This document shows, piece after piece, positions 52,001 to 60,841 of a stretch of DNA of 64,000 nt. The notes below the pieces were generated by a model. It ran no database searches and had not been told where the DNA came from. It saw only the letters and a list, made by a program, of their open reading frames with translations. Position 1 is the first letter of the stretch, and every line of letters begins with the position of its first letter. The stretch comes from Marinomonas fungiae (GTDB lineage Bacteria; Pseudomonadota; Gammaproteobacteria; Pseudomonadales; Marinomonadaceae). The DNA lies in contig NZ_LIQF01000009.1 of NCBI RefSeq assembly GCF_001418205.1, positions 1-64,000 of the forward strand, given 5' to 3'. Made by a program: the position numbers and the translations under genes.

Positions 52001-54028
52001 ATGGCGGGACGCATTCCAGATCAATTTATTGATGAGCTATTGGCTCGTACCGACATTACCGATGTCGTAGCGTCTCGCATCACCCTAAAAAAGACTGGGC
52101 AAAATTACTCTGCTCTGTGTCCGTTTCATAACGAAAAATCCCCTTCTTTCAGCCTCAACCCGAACAAACAGTTTTACTACTGCTTTGGCTGTGGTGCCGG
52201 TGGTAACGCCATTTCCTTTGTCATGGAACATGATCACCTCGACTTCGTTGAAGCCATCGAAGTGCTGGCCAAAGACGCAGGCATGGAAGTTCCACGAGAG
52301 CAAGGCGTACCAGATCGTTATGAGCAAAACAGCGAACTCCTAAAACGTTTGAGCGAGTGCGCGACCTATTTCCAAGAGCAACTGACCCAAAGTCCGCATA
52401 AGGACAAAGCACGGCATTATTTAGCTAATGAACGTGGCTTAACTGGCCAAATTGCCAAAACTTATGGCTTAGGCTTTGCACCCCCTGGATGGGACAATCT
52501 TCTCAAAAAGCTAGGCACGCGTGCCGAGCATCAAGAGCAGCTGCTACAGGGCGGTATGCTGGTCGAGAAAAAAGAGCAAGCAGGTCATTATTACGATCGT
52601 TTCCGTGATCGTATTATGTTCCCGATTCGAGATTCTCGTGGTCGTGTAATTGCCTTTGGTGGACGAGCGTTTGGCGACGAAAAGCCAAAATATCTCAACT
52701 CTCCAGAAACACCTGTATTCCATAAGAACTTAGAGCTTTACGGCCTCTACGAAGCCAAACAAAACACACCTGTGCTGGATCACATCATTGTGGTGGAAGG
52801 CTACATGGACGTGATTGTGTTGGCTCAATACGGTATTACCAATGCGGTGGCGACCCTTGGTACATCAGTCAACAGCCAACATTTCAAAAAATTGTTCAAG
52901 CTGGTGGATAAAGTCACCCTATGTTTTGACGGTGATAAAGCTGGCCGTGGGGCCGCGATTCGAGGTCTAGAAGCTACCTTGCCCGTGATTCAAAACGGCA
53001 AACAGGTTCGCTTCCTATTCTTACCCGAGGGCGAAGACCCCGATTCCCTCGTGCGCAAAGAAGGCACCGAAGGCTTCTTAAATCTATTAGACGATTCCTC
53101 ATCTCTGGCCCATGTACTGTTTGAGCATGCTCGCTCATTGGTGACGTTAGCAGATGAAGAAGGCGAAGCCCAGTTTACTCAAAATGCTATGGCGCTAATC
53201 CAAAGCATTCCAGCGGAAGCTACACTACGCTCATTACTAATCAAACAGCTGTCGGAACAGTCCGGATTAAGCTCTGAGACGCTGACGGCAAACGCCCCCG
53301 TTGCACGCCATTACGATCACTCGCAGCCAAGCAGCTACACTCCGCAAACCTCTGATCAACTGCATTACGATGATTACGGCTATGATCAAATGGACGTCGG
53401 TTATACGCCCCATGATTACGAGGATGCAGGCTACACACCTTATCCTGATGCGGGTAATGCTCCGGTCACTGGCAACAAATCCGGATTTGGTCAAAAAGGC
53501 CTATTTAAAGGTAAAAAGGATCAGGGCAAGTGGCAAGGCAAGTGGCAAGGTAAATGGCAGTCTAATGAGCGAGAACACTTCGCTCCTTTATCACAGCAAC
53601 CAAAGCTAGGACGCGTAGCGCATGCCACGCTTTGTTTACTTATGCACCCTGCCATCGCACAAGAAATAGACGTCCCCGACCCACTTTTATCTGGCGACAC
53701 ACCTGAACGCCAAGCCTTTAGTCGCGTCTGGCGTTATTTTGTTAAGCATCCAACCCATAATGCTGGACATTTTTTATATCAGGAACGCAATCAAGAACTG
53801 CTGTACACGATTTACGAATTATTAAACCATCCAGATGCCAGCACCAAACAGAAATTAGGCAATGCCAAACAAGAAGTTCTCGATCTAGTTAATCTTCAAT
53901 CTGATGCACTGGGATTAAATTCTAGTATTCAGCGCTTGAAAAACCGTGGCAATGACGCCATTAACAATCCTGAAGCACAACAAGAGCTGCGCGCTTTAAT
54001 GGAACAGTTGCGTAAAAAGAAGTCATAA
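52001..54028 (+). CDS. dnaG: DNA primase
   Basis: Makes RNA primers for replication. 675 aa, longer than the E. coli enzyme (581). Zinc-binding site C40, H43, C61, C64; Toprim catalytic region (VVEGYMDVIVL about 262-272; FDGDKAGRGAA). Between the polymerase core and the C-terminal helicase-binding domain, about residues 430-545, there is an unusual linker rich in Tyr, Gln, Gly and Trp: repeated YTP units and three tandem QGKW repeats. The ribosome binding site is weak. 10 bp after the YqeY-family gene. Confidence 0.96.
   Translation: MAGRIPDQFIDELLARTDITDVVASRITLKKTGQNYSALCPFHNEKSPSFSLNPNKQFYYCFGCGAGGNAISFVMEHDHLDFVEAIEVLAKDAGMEVPREQGVPDRYEQNSELLKRLSECATYFQEQLTQSPHKDKARHYLANERGLTGQIAKTYGLGFAPPGWDNLLKKLGTRAEHQEQLLQGGMLVEKKEQAGHYYDRFRDRIMFPIRDSRGRVIAFGGRAFGDEKPKYLNSPETPVFHKNLELYGLYEAKQNTPVLDHIIVVEGYMDVIVLAQYGITNAVATLGTSVNSQHFKKLFKLVDKVTLCFDGDKAGRGAAIRGLEATLPVIQNGKQVRFLFLPEGEDPDSLVRKEGTEGFLNLLDDSSSLAHVLFEHARSLVTLADEEGEAQFTQNAMALIQSIPAEATLRSLLIKQLSEQSGLSSETLTANAPVARHYDHSQPSSYTPQTSDQLHYDDYGYDQMDVGYTPHDYEDAGYTPYPDAGNAPVTGNKSGFGQKGLFKGKKDQGKWQGKWQGKWQSNEREHFAPLSQQPKLGRVAHATLCLLMHPAIAQEIDVPDPLLSGDTPERQAFSRVWRYFVKHPTHNAGHFLYQERNQELLYTIYELLNHPDASTKQKLGNAKQEVLDLVNLQSDALGLNSSIQRLKNRGNDAINNPEAQQELRALMEQLRKKKS
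53522..53560 (+). repeat. 12-bp tandem repeat in the dnaG linker
   Basis: Three in-frame 12-bp units, CAGGGCAAGTGG, CAAGGCAAGTGG and CAAGGTAAATGG, encode QGKW three times. The reading frame is kept, so unit number could vary by slippage without breaking the gene. Confidence 0.85.
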
Positions 54029-54066
54029 TTACTGACTAATTATTACCCAATAAAGAATAGAATATC

Positions 54067-54095
54067 TGGATAAAATCCAAGATTTTTGTTATAAT
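54067..54095 (+). promoter_or_regulatory. rpoD promoter, overlapped by a perfect inverted repeat
   Basis: TGGATA (54067-54072), 17 bp, TATAAT (54090-54095), about 50 bp before the rpoD start. The -35 box is part of a perfect TGGAT-AAA-ATCCA palindrome (54067-54079). Internal promoters before rpoD are known in other gammaproteobacteria. The regulator of the palindrome, if any, is unknown. Confidence 0.6.
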
Positions 54096-54144
54096 ACGCG
54101 GCTTGCAAATCTCCCAAACGAATTTCTAAACGATAGGTTGTCGA

Positions 54145-55998
54145 ATGCCAGACACTCAACAGTCACGTCTTAAAGAGCTGATCGCCAAAGGTAAAGAACA
54201 AGGTTATTTAACTTTTGCCGAAGTTAATGACCACCTACCTGATGACCTTTCTGATCCAGAGCAGGTTGAAGAAATCATTGCCATGATTAATGACATGGGC
54301 ATCGTGGTTTCTGAATACGCGCCTGATAAAGAAAGCCTTCTGATGGAAGAAGGTGACTCAACAGATGACGACGCAGCGGAAGAAGCTGCCGCAGCCCTAG
54401 CGGCTGTAGAAGGTGATGTAACCCGCACCACCGACCCTGTACGTATGTACATGCGTGAAATGGGTACTGTAGAACTATTGACTCGTGCCGGCGAGATCGC
54501 CATTGCTAAGCGCATCGAAGAAGGCACACGTGAAGTCATGGCGGCGTTGTCATACTACCCTGGCGCCGTAGAAGTATTGCTTGATCACTACGACAAAGCC
54601 CTTGAAGAAGAAGGTCGCCTGAGCGATATCTTTAGCGGCTTTATCGATGGCGATGGCGAAGAGCCTGTTTTTGAAGAGCTTGAAGAAGCGGTTGATGTAG
54701 TAGACGAAGACGCTGCTAGCGACGACGACACAGATACCGACGAAGAAGACGGCGATTCTGAAAGCGATGAGAATGAAACAGAAAGCGGTCCAGATCCAGA
54801 AGAGACAGCACTTCGTTTTGGCGAGATTCGTCGTGCTCATCGTGAGCTGGCTGCATTGCTTGAGCAACATGGCCGCGCACACCCAGAAGTAGCAGCTAAG
54901 CAAGAAGAGCTAAGCATCATGTTTGCGCCGATCAAACTGTCACCAAAGATTTTTGATGACCTGATTGAGCGTATTCGTTCACGCATGGACAAATTGCGTG
55001 AGCAAGAGCGTCTGATCATGCAACTGTGTGTACGTAAAGCGAATATGCCACGTACTGAGTTCTTGAAGTTGTTCCCAAACAACGAAACCAACCAGAACTG
55101 GATTCAAGAACGTATTGACTCAGGTGCCAATTACGCAGATGGCTTACAGGCTAACGAAGCTGAATTTATGCGTTGCCAGCGTAAACTACGCGGCATTGAA
55201 AAAGACACTGGTTTGTCAATTGCGGAATTAAAAGAGATCAACCGTCGTATTTCGATCGGTGAGACACGTGCTCGTCGTGCGAAAAAAGAAATGGTGGAAG
55301 CCAACCTACGTCTGGTTATTTCGATCGCGAAAAAATACACCAACCGTGGTCTACAATTCTTGGACTTGATCCAAGAAGGTAACATCGGTCTGATGAAAGC
55401 GGTAGATAAGTTCGAGTATCGTCGTGGTTACAAATTCTCGACTTACGCAACTTGGTGGATTCGCCAGGCAATCACCCGTTCGATTGCCGACCAAGCACGT
55501 ACTATTCGTATCCCTGTGCACATGATTGAAACGATCAACAAGTTGAACCGTATCTCTCGTCAAATGCTACAGGAAATGGGTCGTGAAGCGACGCCAGAAG
55601 AACTAGCTGTTCGCATGGACATGCCTGAAGACAAGATCCGTAAAGTACTGAAGATCGCTAAAGAACCGATCTCTATGGAAACCCCAATCGGTGATGACGA
55701 AGATTCACATCTAGGTGATTTCATCGAGGACGATGGCGCAGTATCACCAAGTGATACCGCAACGATTGAAGGTTTGAAAGAATCAACGACTATGGTTCTT
55801 GCTGGTCTTACTGCTCGTGAAGCGAAAGTACTACGTATGCGTTTCGGTATCGATATGAACACTGACCACACTCTTGAAGAAGTGGGTAAGCAGTTCGACG
55901 TTACCCGTGAGCGTATCCGTCAGATCGAAGCAAAAGCGTTACGTAAACTACGTCACCCAAGCCGTTCTGAGCACCTGCGTAGCTTCCTAGACGACTAA
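54145..55998 (+). CDS. rpoD: RNA polymerase sigma factor RpoD (sigma70)
   Basis: Primary sigma factor (617 aa). Region 1.1 (about 1-75), region 1.2 ([11 protein letters not shown]), an acidic non-conserved region (about 170-225, with a long Asp/Glu run), region 2 ([34 protein letters not shown]), region 3, and region 4 with the -35-binding helix ([20 protein letters not shown]). All conserved elements are intact. Strong terminator follows. Confidence 0.98.
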   Translation: MPDTQQSRLKELIAKGKEQGYLTFAEVNDHLPDDLSDPEQVEEIIAMINDMGIVVSEYAPDKESLLMEEGDSTDDDAAEEAAAALAAVEGDVTRTTDPVRMYMREMGTVELLTRAGEIAIAKRIEEGTREVMAALSYYPGAVEVLLDHYDKALEEEGRLSDIFSGFIDGDGEEPVFEELEEAVDVVDEDAASDDDTDTDEEDGDSESDENETESGPDPEETALRFGEIRRAHRELAALLEQHGRAHPEVAAKQEELSIMFAPIKLSPKIFDDLIERIRSRMDKLREQERLIMQLCVRKANMPRTEFLKLFPNNETNQNWIQERIDSGANYADGLQANEAEFMRCQRKLRGIEKDTGLSIAELKEINRRISIGETRARRAKKEMVEANLRLVISIAKKYTNRGLQFLDLIQEGNIGLMKAVDKFEYRRGYKFSTYATWWIRQAITRSIADQARTIRIPVHMIETINKLNRISRQMLQEMGREATPEELAVRMDMPEDKIRKVLKIAKEPISMETPIGDDEDSHLGDFIEDDGAVSPSDTATIEGLKESTTMVLAGLTAREAKVLRMRFGIDMNTDHTLEEVGKQFDVTRERIRQIEAKALRKLRHPSRSEHLRSFLDD

Positions 55999-56371
55999 TC
56001 AGTTATCTAACACATTGTTTAAAAAGCCCTTTATGGTAATACCCTAAAGGGCTTTTTTTATAGCCTATCCCACCTAATAGCCCATGTATTATTTTGTATC
56101 AGCACTTCACAGTTGTCGTCTTTTTGTCATACACTGAAAATATGCTCAAGGTAATACAGAGTTTGCTTGTCCTTATGTTAGTGAATGCAGTTAACGACAA
56201 GGCGCACAAGAAACACCTCCATCCACTCGGGAAGCGTGATACTTAATGACTCAGAGACCTCAGCCCCACTTCCCTTCTCGCGCATTCACCATATGTACCA
56301 CTTGGCCGCATTCCTCTTATCGACAAGCCAAGCAAAAGGATTTTTATCTCTAAATAGAGGAGAGAAGTACT
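55999..56371. other. Intergenic region between rpoD and the PhoH-like gene
   Basis: 373 bp holding the rpoD terminator, then about 310 bp without a credible gene. An open frame at 56185-56415 overlaps the next gene's start in another frame and has no ribosome site. The PhoH-like gene has GGAGAG 6 bp upstream. No clear promoter was recognised. Confidence 0.45.
56021..56059 (+). terminator. rpoD operon terminator
   Basis: AAAAAGCCCTTTA (56021-56033) pairs with TAAAGGGCTTTTT (56045-56057), loop TGGTAATACCC, then a T-run. It ends the macromolecular-synthesis operon. Confidence 0.93.
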
Positions 56372-57769
56372 ATGGAAAAGATCTATGTTTTAGATACCAA
56401 CGTGTTACTTCATGACCCAATGGCTATCTATGCCTTTGCGGAGCATAAAGTCGTCATTCCGATGACCGTCCTAGAAGAGTTGGATGAGATTAAAGATCGC
56501 AGAGATAAAGACGTTAGCCGTGAGGCCCGCTTAGCCATCAACATCATCGATAAAATCGTTAATGATGCCACGCCAAAAGAACTGCAAGATGGGGTACCGA
56601 TTCACGGCCCAGAATCAGAGCAAGTCGCCAAAGCCCACGGCACTCTTGCGATATTCCCCGATCAACAAATTACCCATATGGACAATGTACCGTTTTTAAA
56701 CGGCAACCATCATCACGCTAACGACAACCGTATTATCAATGTTGCACTGAGCCTACAAGCCACCAACCCGCGCGCAAGTGCCTGTCTAGTGACCAAAGAC
56801 ATCAATATGCGTATCAAAGCCAAAGGCTCTGGACTTGAGCGTGTGGAAGATTACCGAAAGGACAAAGTCCTCGATGATGTGGATCTTCTAAACAAAGGCT
56901 ATATCGCTATTGAAGGACGCTTTTGGGACAACATTACAGAGGTTAATACCGAAACTCATGGTGTACACACCGTCCATAAGATTCAAAAAGCAGAGCTACC
57001 ACAAGAACTCTATCTCAACATGTTCGTGATAGATGACGAAGAATTTACCGGTTTCGTTGTCAATCTGGATGACAAGTACGCTTATCTACTCGATATCCAT
57101 CGCTCAAGCTTAATGCATCAGTCTTTCTGGGGCATTACGCCACGCAATCTAGAACAAGCCATGGCATTTTATCTATTACGCCATGATAACAGTGACATGA
57201 TGATTATGACGGGCCCAGCAGGCTCTGGTAAAACCTTGTTAGCACTGGCTTATGGTTTACATGTCACCATGGAAGAAAAACGTTTCAATAAAATTATTGT
57301 AGCGCGCTCTACGCCGCCACTGGCAGAAGACATTGGTTTTTTACCAGGCACCGAGGAAGAGAAAATGGCACCTTGGTTGGCAGCATTTGATGATAACCTA
57401 GAAATCTTACACGGCAGCGATGAGCATGCCGTCAGCAGCATTGACTACGTCAAACAAAAAGCCAACATCCAGTTCAAATCTCTAAACTTTATGCGCGGCC
57501 GTTCGTTCAACAATGCCTTGATCATTGTCGATGAGGCGCAAGGTTTAACGCAGTTTCAGCTTAAATCTATTGTCACGCGAGTAGGATCAAACTCTAAAAT
57601 CATTGTCTTAGGTAACTTGGCTCAAATCGATAACAAATACATTACACCACTCACCTCAGGCTTAACCTACCTAGTGGAGCGCTGTAAGGCCTTCAAATAC
57701 GCCAGTATCATGCATGTGAATGGCATCGAACGCAGTCGCTTGGCTGAGTTTGCCGAGGAAAATTTGTAA
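56372..57769 (+). CDS. PhoH family ATPase with N-terminal PIN domain
   Basis: 465 aa fusion of a PIN-type RNase domain (about 1-150; IYVLDTNVLLHDP with D8, acidic site completed downstream, CLVTKDINMRIKAK) and a PhoH ATPase domain (about 255-465; Walker A TGPAGSGKTLLA, Walker B ALIIVDEAQGL). PIN-PhoH proteins act as ATP-dependent RNA helicase/ribonucleases in the cases examined. Length and order match. Followed by a terminator. Confidence 0.93.
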   Translation: MEKIYVLDTNVLLHDPMAIYAFAEHKVVIPMTVLEELDEIKDRRDKDVSREARLAINIIDKIVNDATPKELQDGVPIHGPESEQVAKAHGTLAIFPDQQITHMDNVPFLNGNHHHANDNRIINVALSLQATNPRASACLVTKDINMRIKAKGSGLERVEDYRKDKVLDDVDLLNKGYIAIEGRFWDNITEVNTETHGVHTVHKIQKAELPQELYLNMFVIDDEEFTGFVVNLDDKYAYLLDIHRSSLMHQSFWGITPRNLEQAMAFYLLRHDNSDMMIMTGPAGSGKTLLALAYGLHVTMEEKRFNKIIVARSTPPLAEDIGFLPGTEEEKMAPWLAAFDDNLEILHGSDEHAVSSIDYVKQKANIQFKSLNFMRGRSFNNALIIVDEAQGLTQFQLKSIVTRVGSNSKIIVLGNLAQIDNKYITPLTSGLTYLVERCKAFKYASIMHVNGIERSRLAEFAEENL

Positions 57770-57789
57770 TCTTTAGAATTTCAAACAAC

Positions 57790-57816
57790 AAAAAGCGGCC
57801 ATTAAGCCGCTTTTTA
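57790..57816. terminator. Terminator after the PhoH-like gene
   Basis: AAAAAGCGGC, loop CATTAA, GCCGCTTTTT; symmetric, between convergent genes. Confidence 0.9.
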
Positions 57817-57838
57817 AAATCATCGAACACTGTATAAA

Positions 57839-58375
57839 TTATTCAGACAGACCTGAAAGAATATCTTTAAGTTTCTCTACCAACTCTTCGTTTACCAAAA
57901 CACCTTTATCCGTATCGAAGTTGTCGTTAAACGTAGGCACAGATAAGCTGCCTTTTAGATCCATAGCAAAGAAATCGGCTGAACCAACCGCGCTGGCTAA
58001 TACACTGCTGGCGCCACCAGGGCCGGGAGACGTTGCTAGCAGAACCGTTGGCTTGTTCTGATAGACTTTCATGTCGATGCGTGATGCCCAGTCAAATAAG
58101 TTTTTATACACCGCTGCGTATGAACCATTATGTTCAGCAAACGAAATAATCACAGCGTCAGCGGCACCAATTTTATCGAAGAACTGTTGAGCCAACGGAT
58201 GCATACCGTTTTCCGTCTGGCGCTCGATACTGTAAAGCGGTAATTCGTAATCGTTTAGATCCAGCACTTCAACTTCAGCACCCGTATTTTGCGCCACGAT
58301 GTTGGCTGCGTGAGTCACTAGTTGTTTGTTGATTGATGCTTTGTGGTTCGTTGCAGCAAAGGCTAATACTTTCAC
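57839..58375 (-). CDS. NADPH-dependent FMN reductase family protein
   Basis: 178 aa flavodoxin-fold protein. KVLAFAATNHKASINKQLV (phosphate-binding loop), AVIISFAEHNGSYAAVYKNL (flavin loop, usual P-E-Y-N replaced by A-E-H-N) and LLATSPGPGGASSVL are typical of the azoreductase/quinone reductase group. The start is a GTG at 58375, with GAGGGA about 8 bp upstream; the frame continues upstream without a site. Physiological substrate unknown. Confidence 0.88.
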   Translation of the reverse strand: MKVLAFAATNHKASINKQLVTHAANIVAQNTGAEVEVLDLNDYELPLYSIERQTENGMHPLAQQFFDKIGAADAVIISFAEHNGSYAAVYKNLFDWASRIDMKVYQNKPTVLLATSPGPGGASSVLASAVGSADFFAMDLKGSLSVPTFNDNFDTDKGVLVNEELVEKLKDILSGLSE

Positions 58376-58486
58376 AGGTAATCCCTCAGATGTGTTGTAA
58401 AAATAGTTATTAACAATGGACCTTAAACATAGCACGCTTTTAAGGATCAAATATGGCAAAAGAAAACCAGATAGTTAATGGATTAT

Positions 58487-59179
58487 TTACTTTAATGCAA
58501 AAGTAACCGCTGCGTTCGCATGAATCTCTGTGGTATCAAACAACGGAGTATCTGTATCAGCCTGGGTGACCAGCATGCCAATTTCAGTACATCCTAGTAT
58601 CACCGCGTCGGCGCCCTGCTCTTTTAATGCTTCAATAATGCGTAAGTATTCTGCTTTTGAGGCATTCGTTGTAATGCCAACGCATAGCTCTTGGAAGATC
58701 ACTCGGTGGATCAGAGCCCGATCTTCTGCTTTGGGTACCAATACTTCTAGATCGTGCCGCTCGCTTAAACGGCCTTTATAAAAGTCTTGCTCCATAGTGA
58801 ATGCTGTTCCCAGCAGCCCGACTCGTTTAACGCCTGCTTGCTTTAAAGCCTCACCGGTGGCATCTGCGATATGGATAAGTGGAATGGAAATCGCATCATC
58901 AATGTCCTCTGCCACTTTGTGCATGGTATTGGTACAAATTAGCAGACAGTCCGCTCCCGCTGCTTCGACTCCTTGGGCAGCTTGAGCCAGTATCTCTCCT
59001 GCCTTGCGCCAGTCTCCGCTTTGTTGGCAGGCTTCAATTTCAGCAAAATCCACACTATTCAGAACCAGCTTGGCAGAGTGAAGACCGCCTAGGGCTTCTT
59101 TCACACCCTCATTAATGGCCCGATAATATCCCTGTGTGCTTTCCCAGCTCATACCACCTAGTAATCCGATTGTTTTCAT
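58487..59179 (-). CDS. Aspartate/glutamate racemase family protein
   Basis: 230 aa Asp/Glu/hydantoin racemase superfamily. Two active-site cysteines in LLICTNTMHKVAEDI and VILGCTEIGML; the start IGLLGGMSWESTQGYYRAI is that of the aspartate racemase branch. PLP-independent. The start overlaps the stop of the upstream YkvA-like gene by 4 nt. Whether it acts on aspartate or another acid is not visible. Confidence 0.9.
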   Translation of the reverse strand: MKTIGLLGGMSWESTQGYYRAINEGVKEALGGLHSAKLVLNSVDFAEIEACQQSGDWRKAGEILAQAAQGVEAAGADCLLICTNTMHKVAEDIDDAISIPLIHIADATGEALKQAGVKRVGLLGTAFTMEQDFYKGRLSERHDLEVLVPKAEDRALIHRVIFQELCVGITTNASKAEYLRIIEALKEQGADAVILGCTEIGMLVTQADTDTPLFDTTEIHANAAVTFALK

Positions 59180-59625
59180 TCTGACTCCGTTTCTCCCATT
59201 AATTGTTCCACTTTGACCTTAGCTTTTTCTTTGACTCCCTCATCGATTAAAGAAGCCACGGCAATCAAGGCACTGCTGATCAAACTGATGTCATCACTGT
59301 AACCGAAAAATGGCGTCAAGTCGGGGATCACATCAATCGGCGTGAGCAGATACCCCAACGCCCCATAGATTGCTGCTTTTTGTGCCAGGGTACAGTCCTT
59401 ATGTTGGGTGGCGTAATAGAGGCTGAATACTTTCTCTAATCCCGCTCGCCCGATGCGGTTGGCATAGCGTTTACATTTTTGCCAAAAGTTGAGCTCATCA
59501 TATTTTACCGCATACTCTTGCGCTGCTTGATCTAGTGAAATAGGTTCTTCGGCGATAAAGTCGCGATTCTTGTCCTTAGACTCTGCGCACTTTCGAAATT
59601 GAAATCGACTAAACTGCATAGCCAC
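59176..59625 (-). CDS. YkvA family (DUF1232) protein
   Basis: 149 aa. The DUF1232 core is AAIYGALGYLLTPIDVIPDLTPFFGYSDD in segments (about 84-112), with a probable membrane-associated hydrophobic hairpin. Function unknown; members are small membrane proteins. Overlaps the racemase gene by 4 nt on the same strand, so they are translated together. Confidence 0.88.
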   Translation of the reverse strand: MAMQFSRFQFRKCAESKDKNRDFIAEEPISLDQAAQEYAVKYDELNFWQKCKRYANRIGRAGLEKVFSLYYATQHKDCTLAQKAAIYGALGYLLTPIDVIPDLTPFFGYSDDISLISSALIAVASLIDEGVKEKAKVKVEQLMGETESE

Positions 59626-59771
59626 CTCCTATTTTTCGTTGATGTAGTCAGCCTGACATACTCTCTGTGAAAAGCCATAGATAAGCCTATCAATTCATAA
59701 ATTAAGCCCGTTTTTTTCCTCATTTAACTCGGCATTAGAGTCCATTAAATCCGCCAAACCAAATACGAAAA

Positions 59772-59780
59772 TGGTATAAT
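59772..59780 (+). promoter_or_regulatory. Extended -10 promoter before the lysR gene
   Basis: TGGTATAAT, a TG-extended consensus -10 with no good -35, about 70 bp upstream of the start. Such promoters can work without a -35. Confidence 0.5.
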
Positions 59781-59850
59781 TTTCAGTCAATCAGAAGCCC
59801 CTACGGACCCTCTTCCGCTTGGCTTTATTTTTTTCTTGGAAGGCCCGTCA

Positions 59851-60777
59851 ATGATTCCAAACCAGCTAAATATTTTTAACACGGTGGTGAAAAACGGCAG
59901 TTTCTCCAGTGCAGCAAGATTACTGGGCGTGTCTTCGGCCGCCATCAGTAAATCCATTTCGCAGCTTGAGAAAAACTTAGAATTGCGACTGTTCCATCGC
60001 TCTACTCACTCCCTCACCTTGACCGAAGACGGTCAGGAACTCTACAAACGCACCGGGCATTTGATAGAGCAACTTGAGGATCAAATTCGTCTCAGTACCG
60101 ACAAGCAAAAAGCCCCACATGGACGTTTGAAAGTGAATCTTCCGGACAGTTTTGGACGCATGTTTGTACTGCCGTTAGTGCCTGATTTTCTGAAGAAGTA
60201 CCCTGATATTGAGTTGGACTTAAAGTTTGACGACCGTATGGGGGATCTCGTTAAAGAAGGAGCCGATGTTGGTATTGGTGTCTTAGGCAATATCGATAGT
60301 GCCCTGATTGCTAGGGAGTTTTACTCACTACAACCAGTACTGGTAGCCAGTCGTGAATACATCAATAAATATGGCGAACCTAGTTGCCCGCAAGACCTGC
60401 TTCAACACAACTGCATTGCCTATCGTTCAGATACCACTGGAAGAAAGAAAATCTGGAATTTTCGAATCGACGGTGAGCAAATTCAAATGGAACCGGAAGG
60501 CAACCTGATCGTCAACAACCTCTCAGCTGCCATGACCGCAGTGGAGATGGGTGTAGGTATTGCCGCCGTTGGCGTCGGCAATTATGAAACATGTCTAGAG
60601 CAAGGTGGTTTTCGTCGTATTTTGAAAGACTACGAAGCCGATCCAATCCGCGTCATGATTTACTATTCTTCACGACATTACCTACCAGCCAAAACCCGTG
60701 TGTTTATTGATTACATGCTGGCGAATGTAAAAGACCAGTGTCCTCATGAACTCGAAGATATGATTCACAATCTATAA
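59851..60777 (+). CDS. LysR family transcriptional regulator
   Basis: 308 aa. N-terminal winged helix (about 1-60; VVKNGSFSSAARLLGVSSAAISKSISQLEK) and periplasmic-binding-fold sensor domain (about 90-300). The ATG at 59851 is used, preceded by GGAAGG at 7 bp; an upstream TTG is not supported. Convergent with the RND pump gene across a shared terminator. Its closest kin are the large PA0477/CrgA-type group with poorly known effectors. No target can be named. Confidence 0.92.
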   Translation: MIPNQLNIFNTVVKNGSFSSAARLLGVSSAAISKSISQLEKNLELRLFHRSTHSLTLTEDGQELYKRTGHLIEQLEDQIRLSTDKQKAPHGRLKVNLPDSFGRMFVLPLVPDFLKKYPDIELDLKFDDRMGDLVKEGADVGIGVLGNIDSALIAREFYSLQPVLVASREYINKYGEPSCPQDLLQHNCIAYRSDTTGRKKIWNFRIDGEQIQMEPEGNLIVNNLSAAMTAVEMGVGIAAVGVGNYETCLEQGGFRRILKDYEADPIRVMIYYSSRHYLPAKTRVFIDYMLANVKDQCPHELEDMIHNL

Positions 60778-60782
60778 AAAAC

Positions 60783-60818
60783 AAAAGGGGGGCTCCAAAA
60801 TTGGAGCCCCCCTTTTTG
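60783..60818. terminator. Bidirectional terminator between the lysR and RND pump genes
   Basis: AAAAGGGGGGCTCCAA / TTGGAGCCCCCCTTTT, 16-bp stem with AA loop; T-runs on both strands. Confidence 0.95.
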
Positions 60819-60841
60819 CAGAGTCGTCAGTATTCTTTTGA

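Noticed and set aside
56185..56415. Open frame of 76 codons upstream of the PhoH-like gene
   Set aside because: It overlaps the start of the PhoH-like gene in another frame, has no ribosome binding site and no recognisable protein features.
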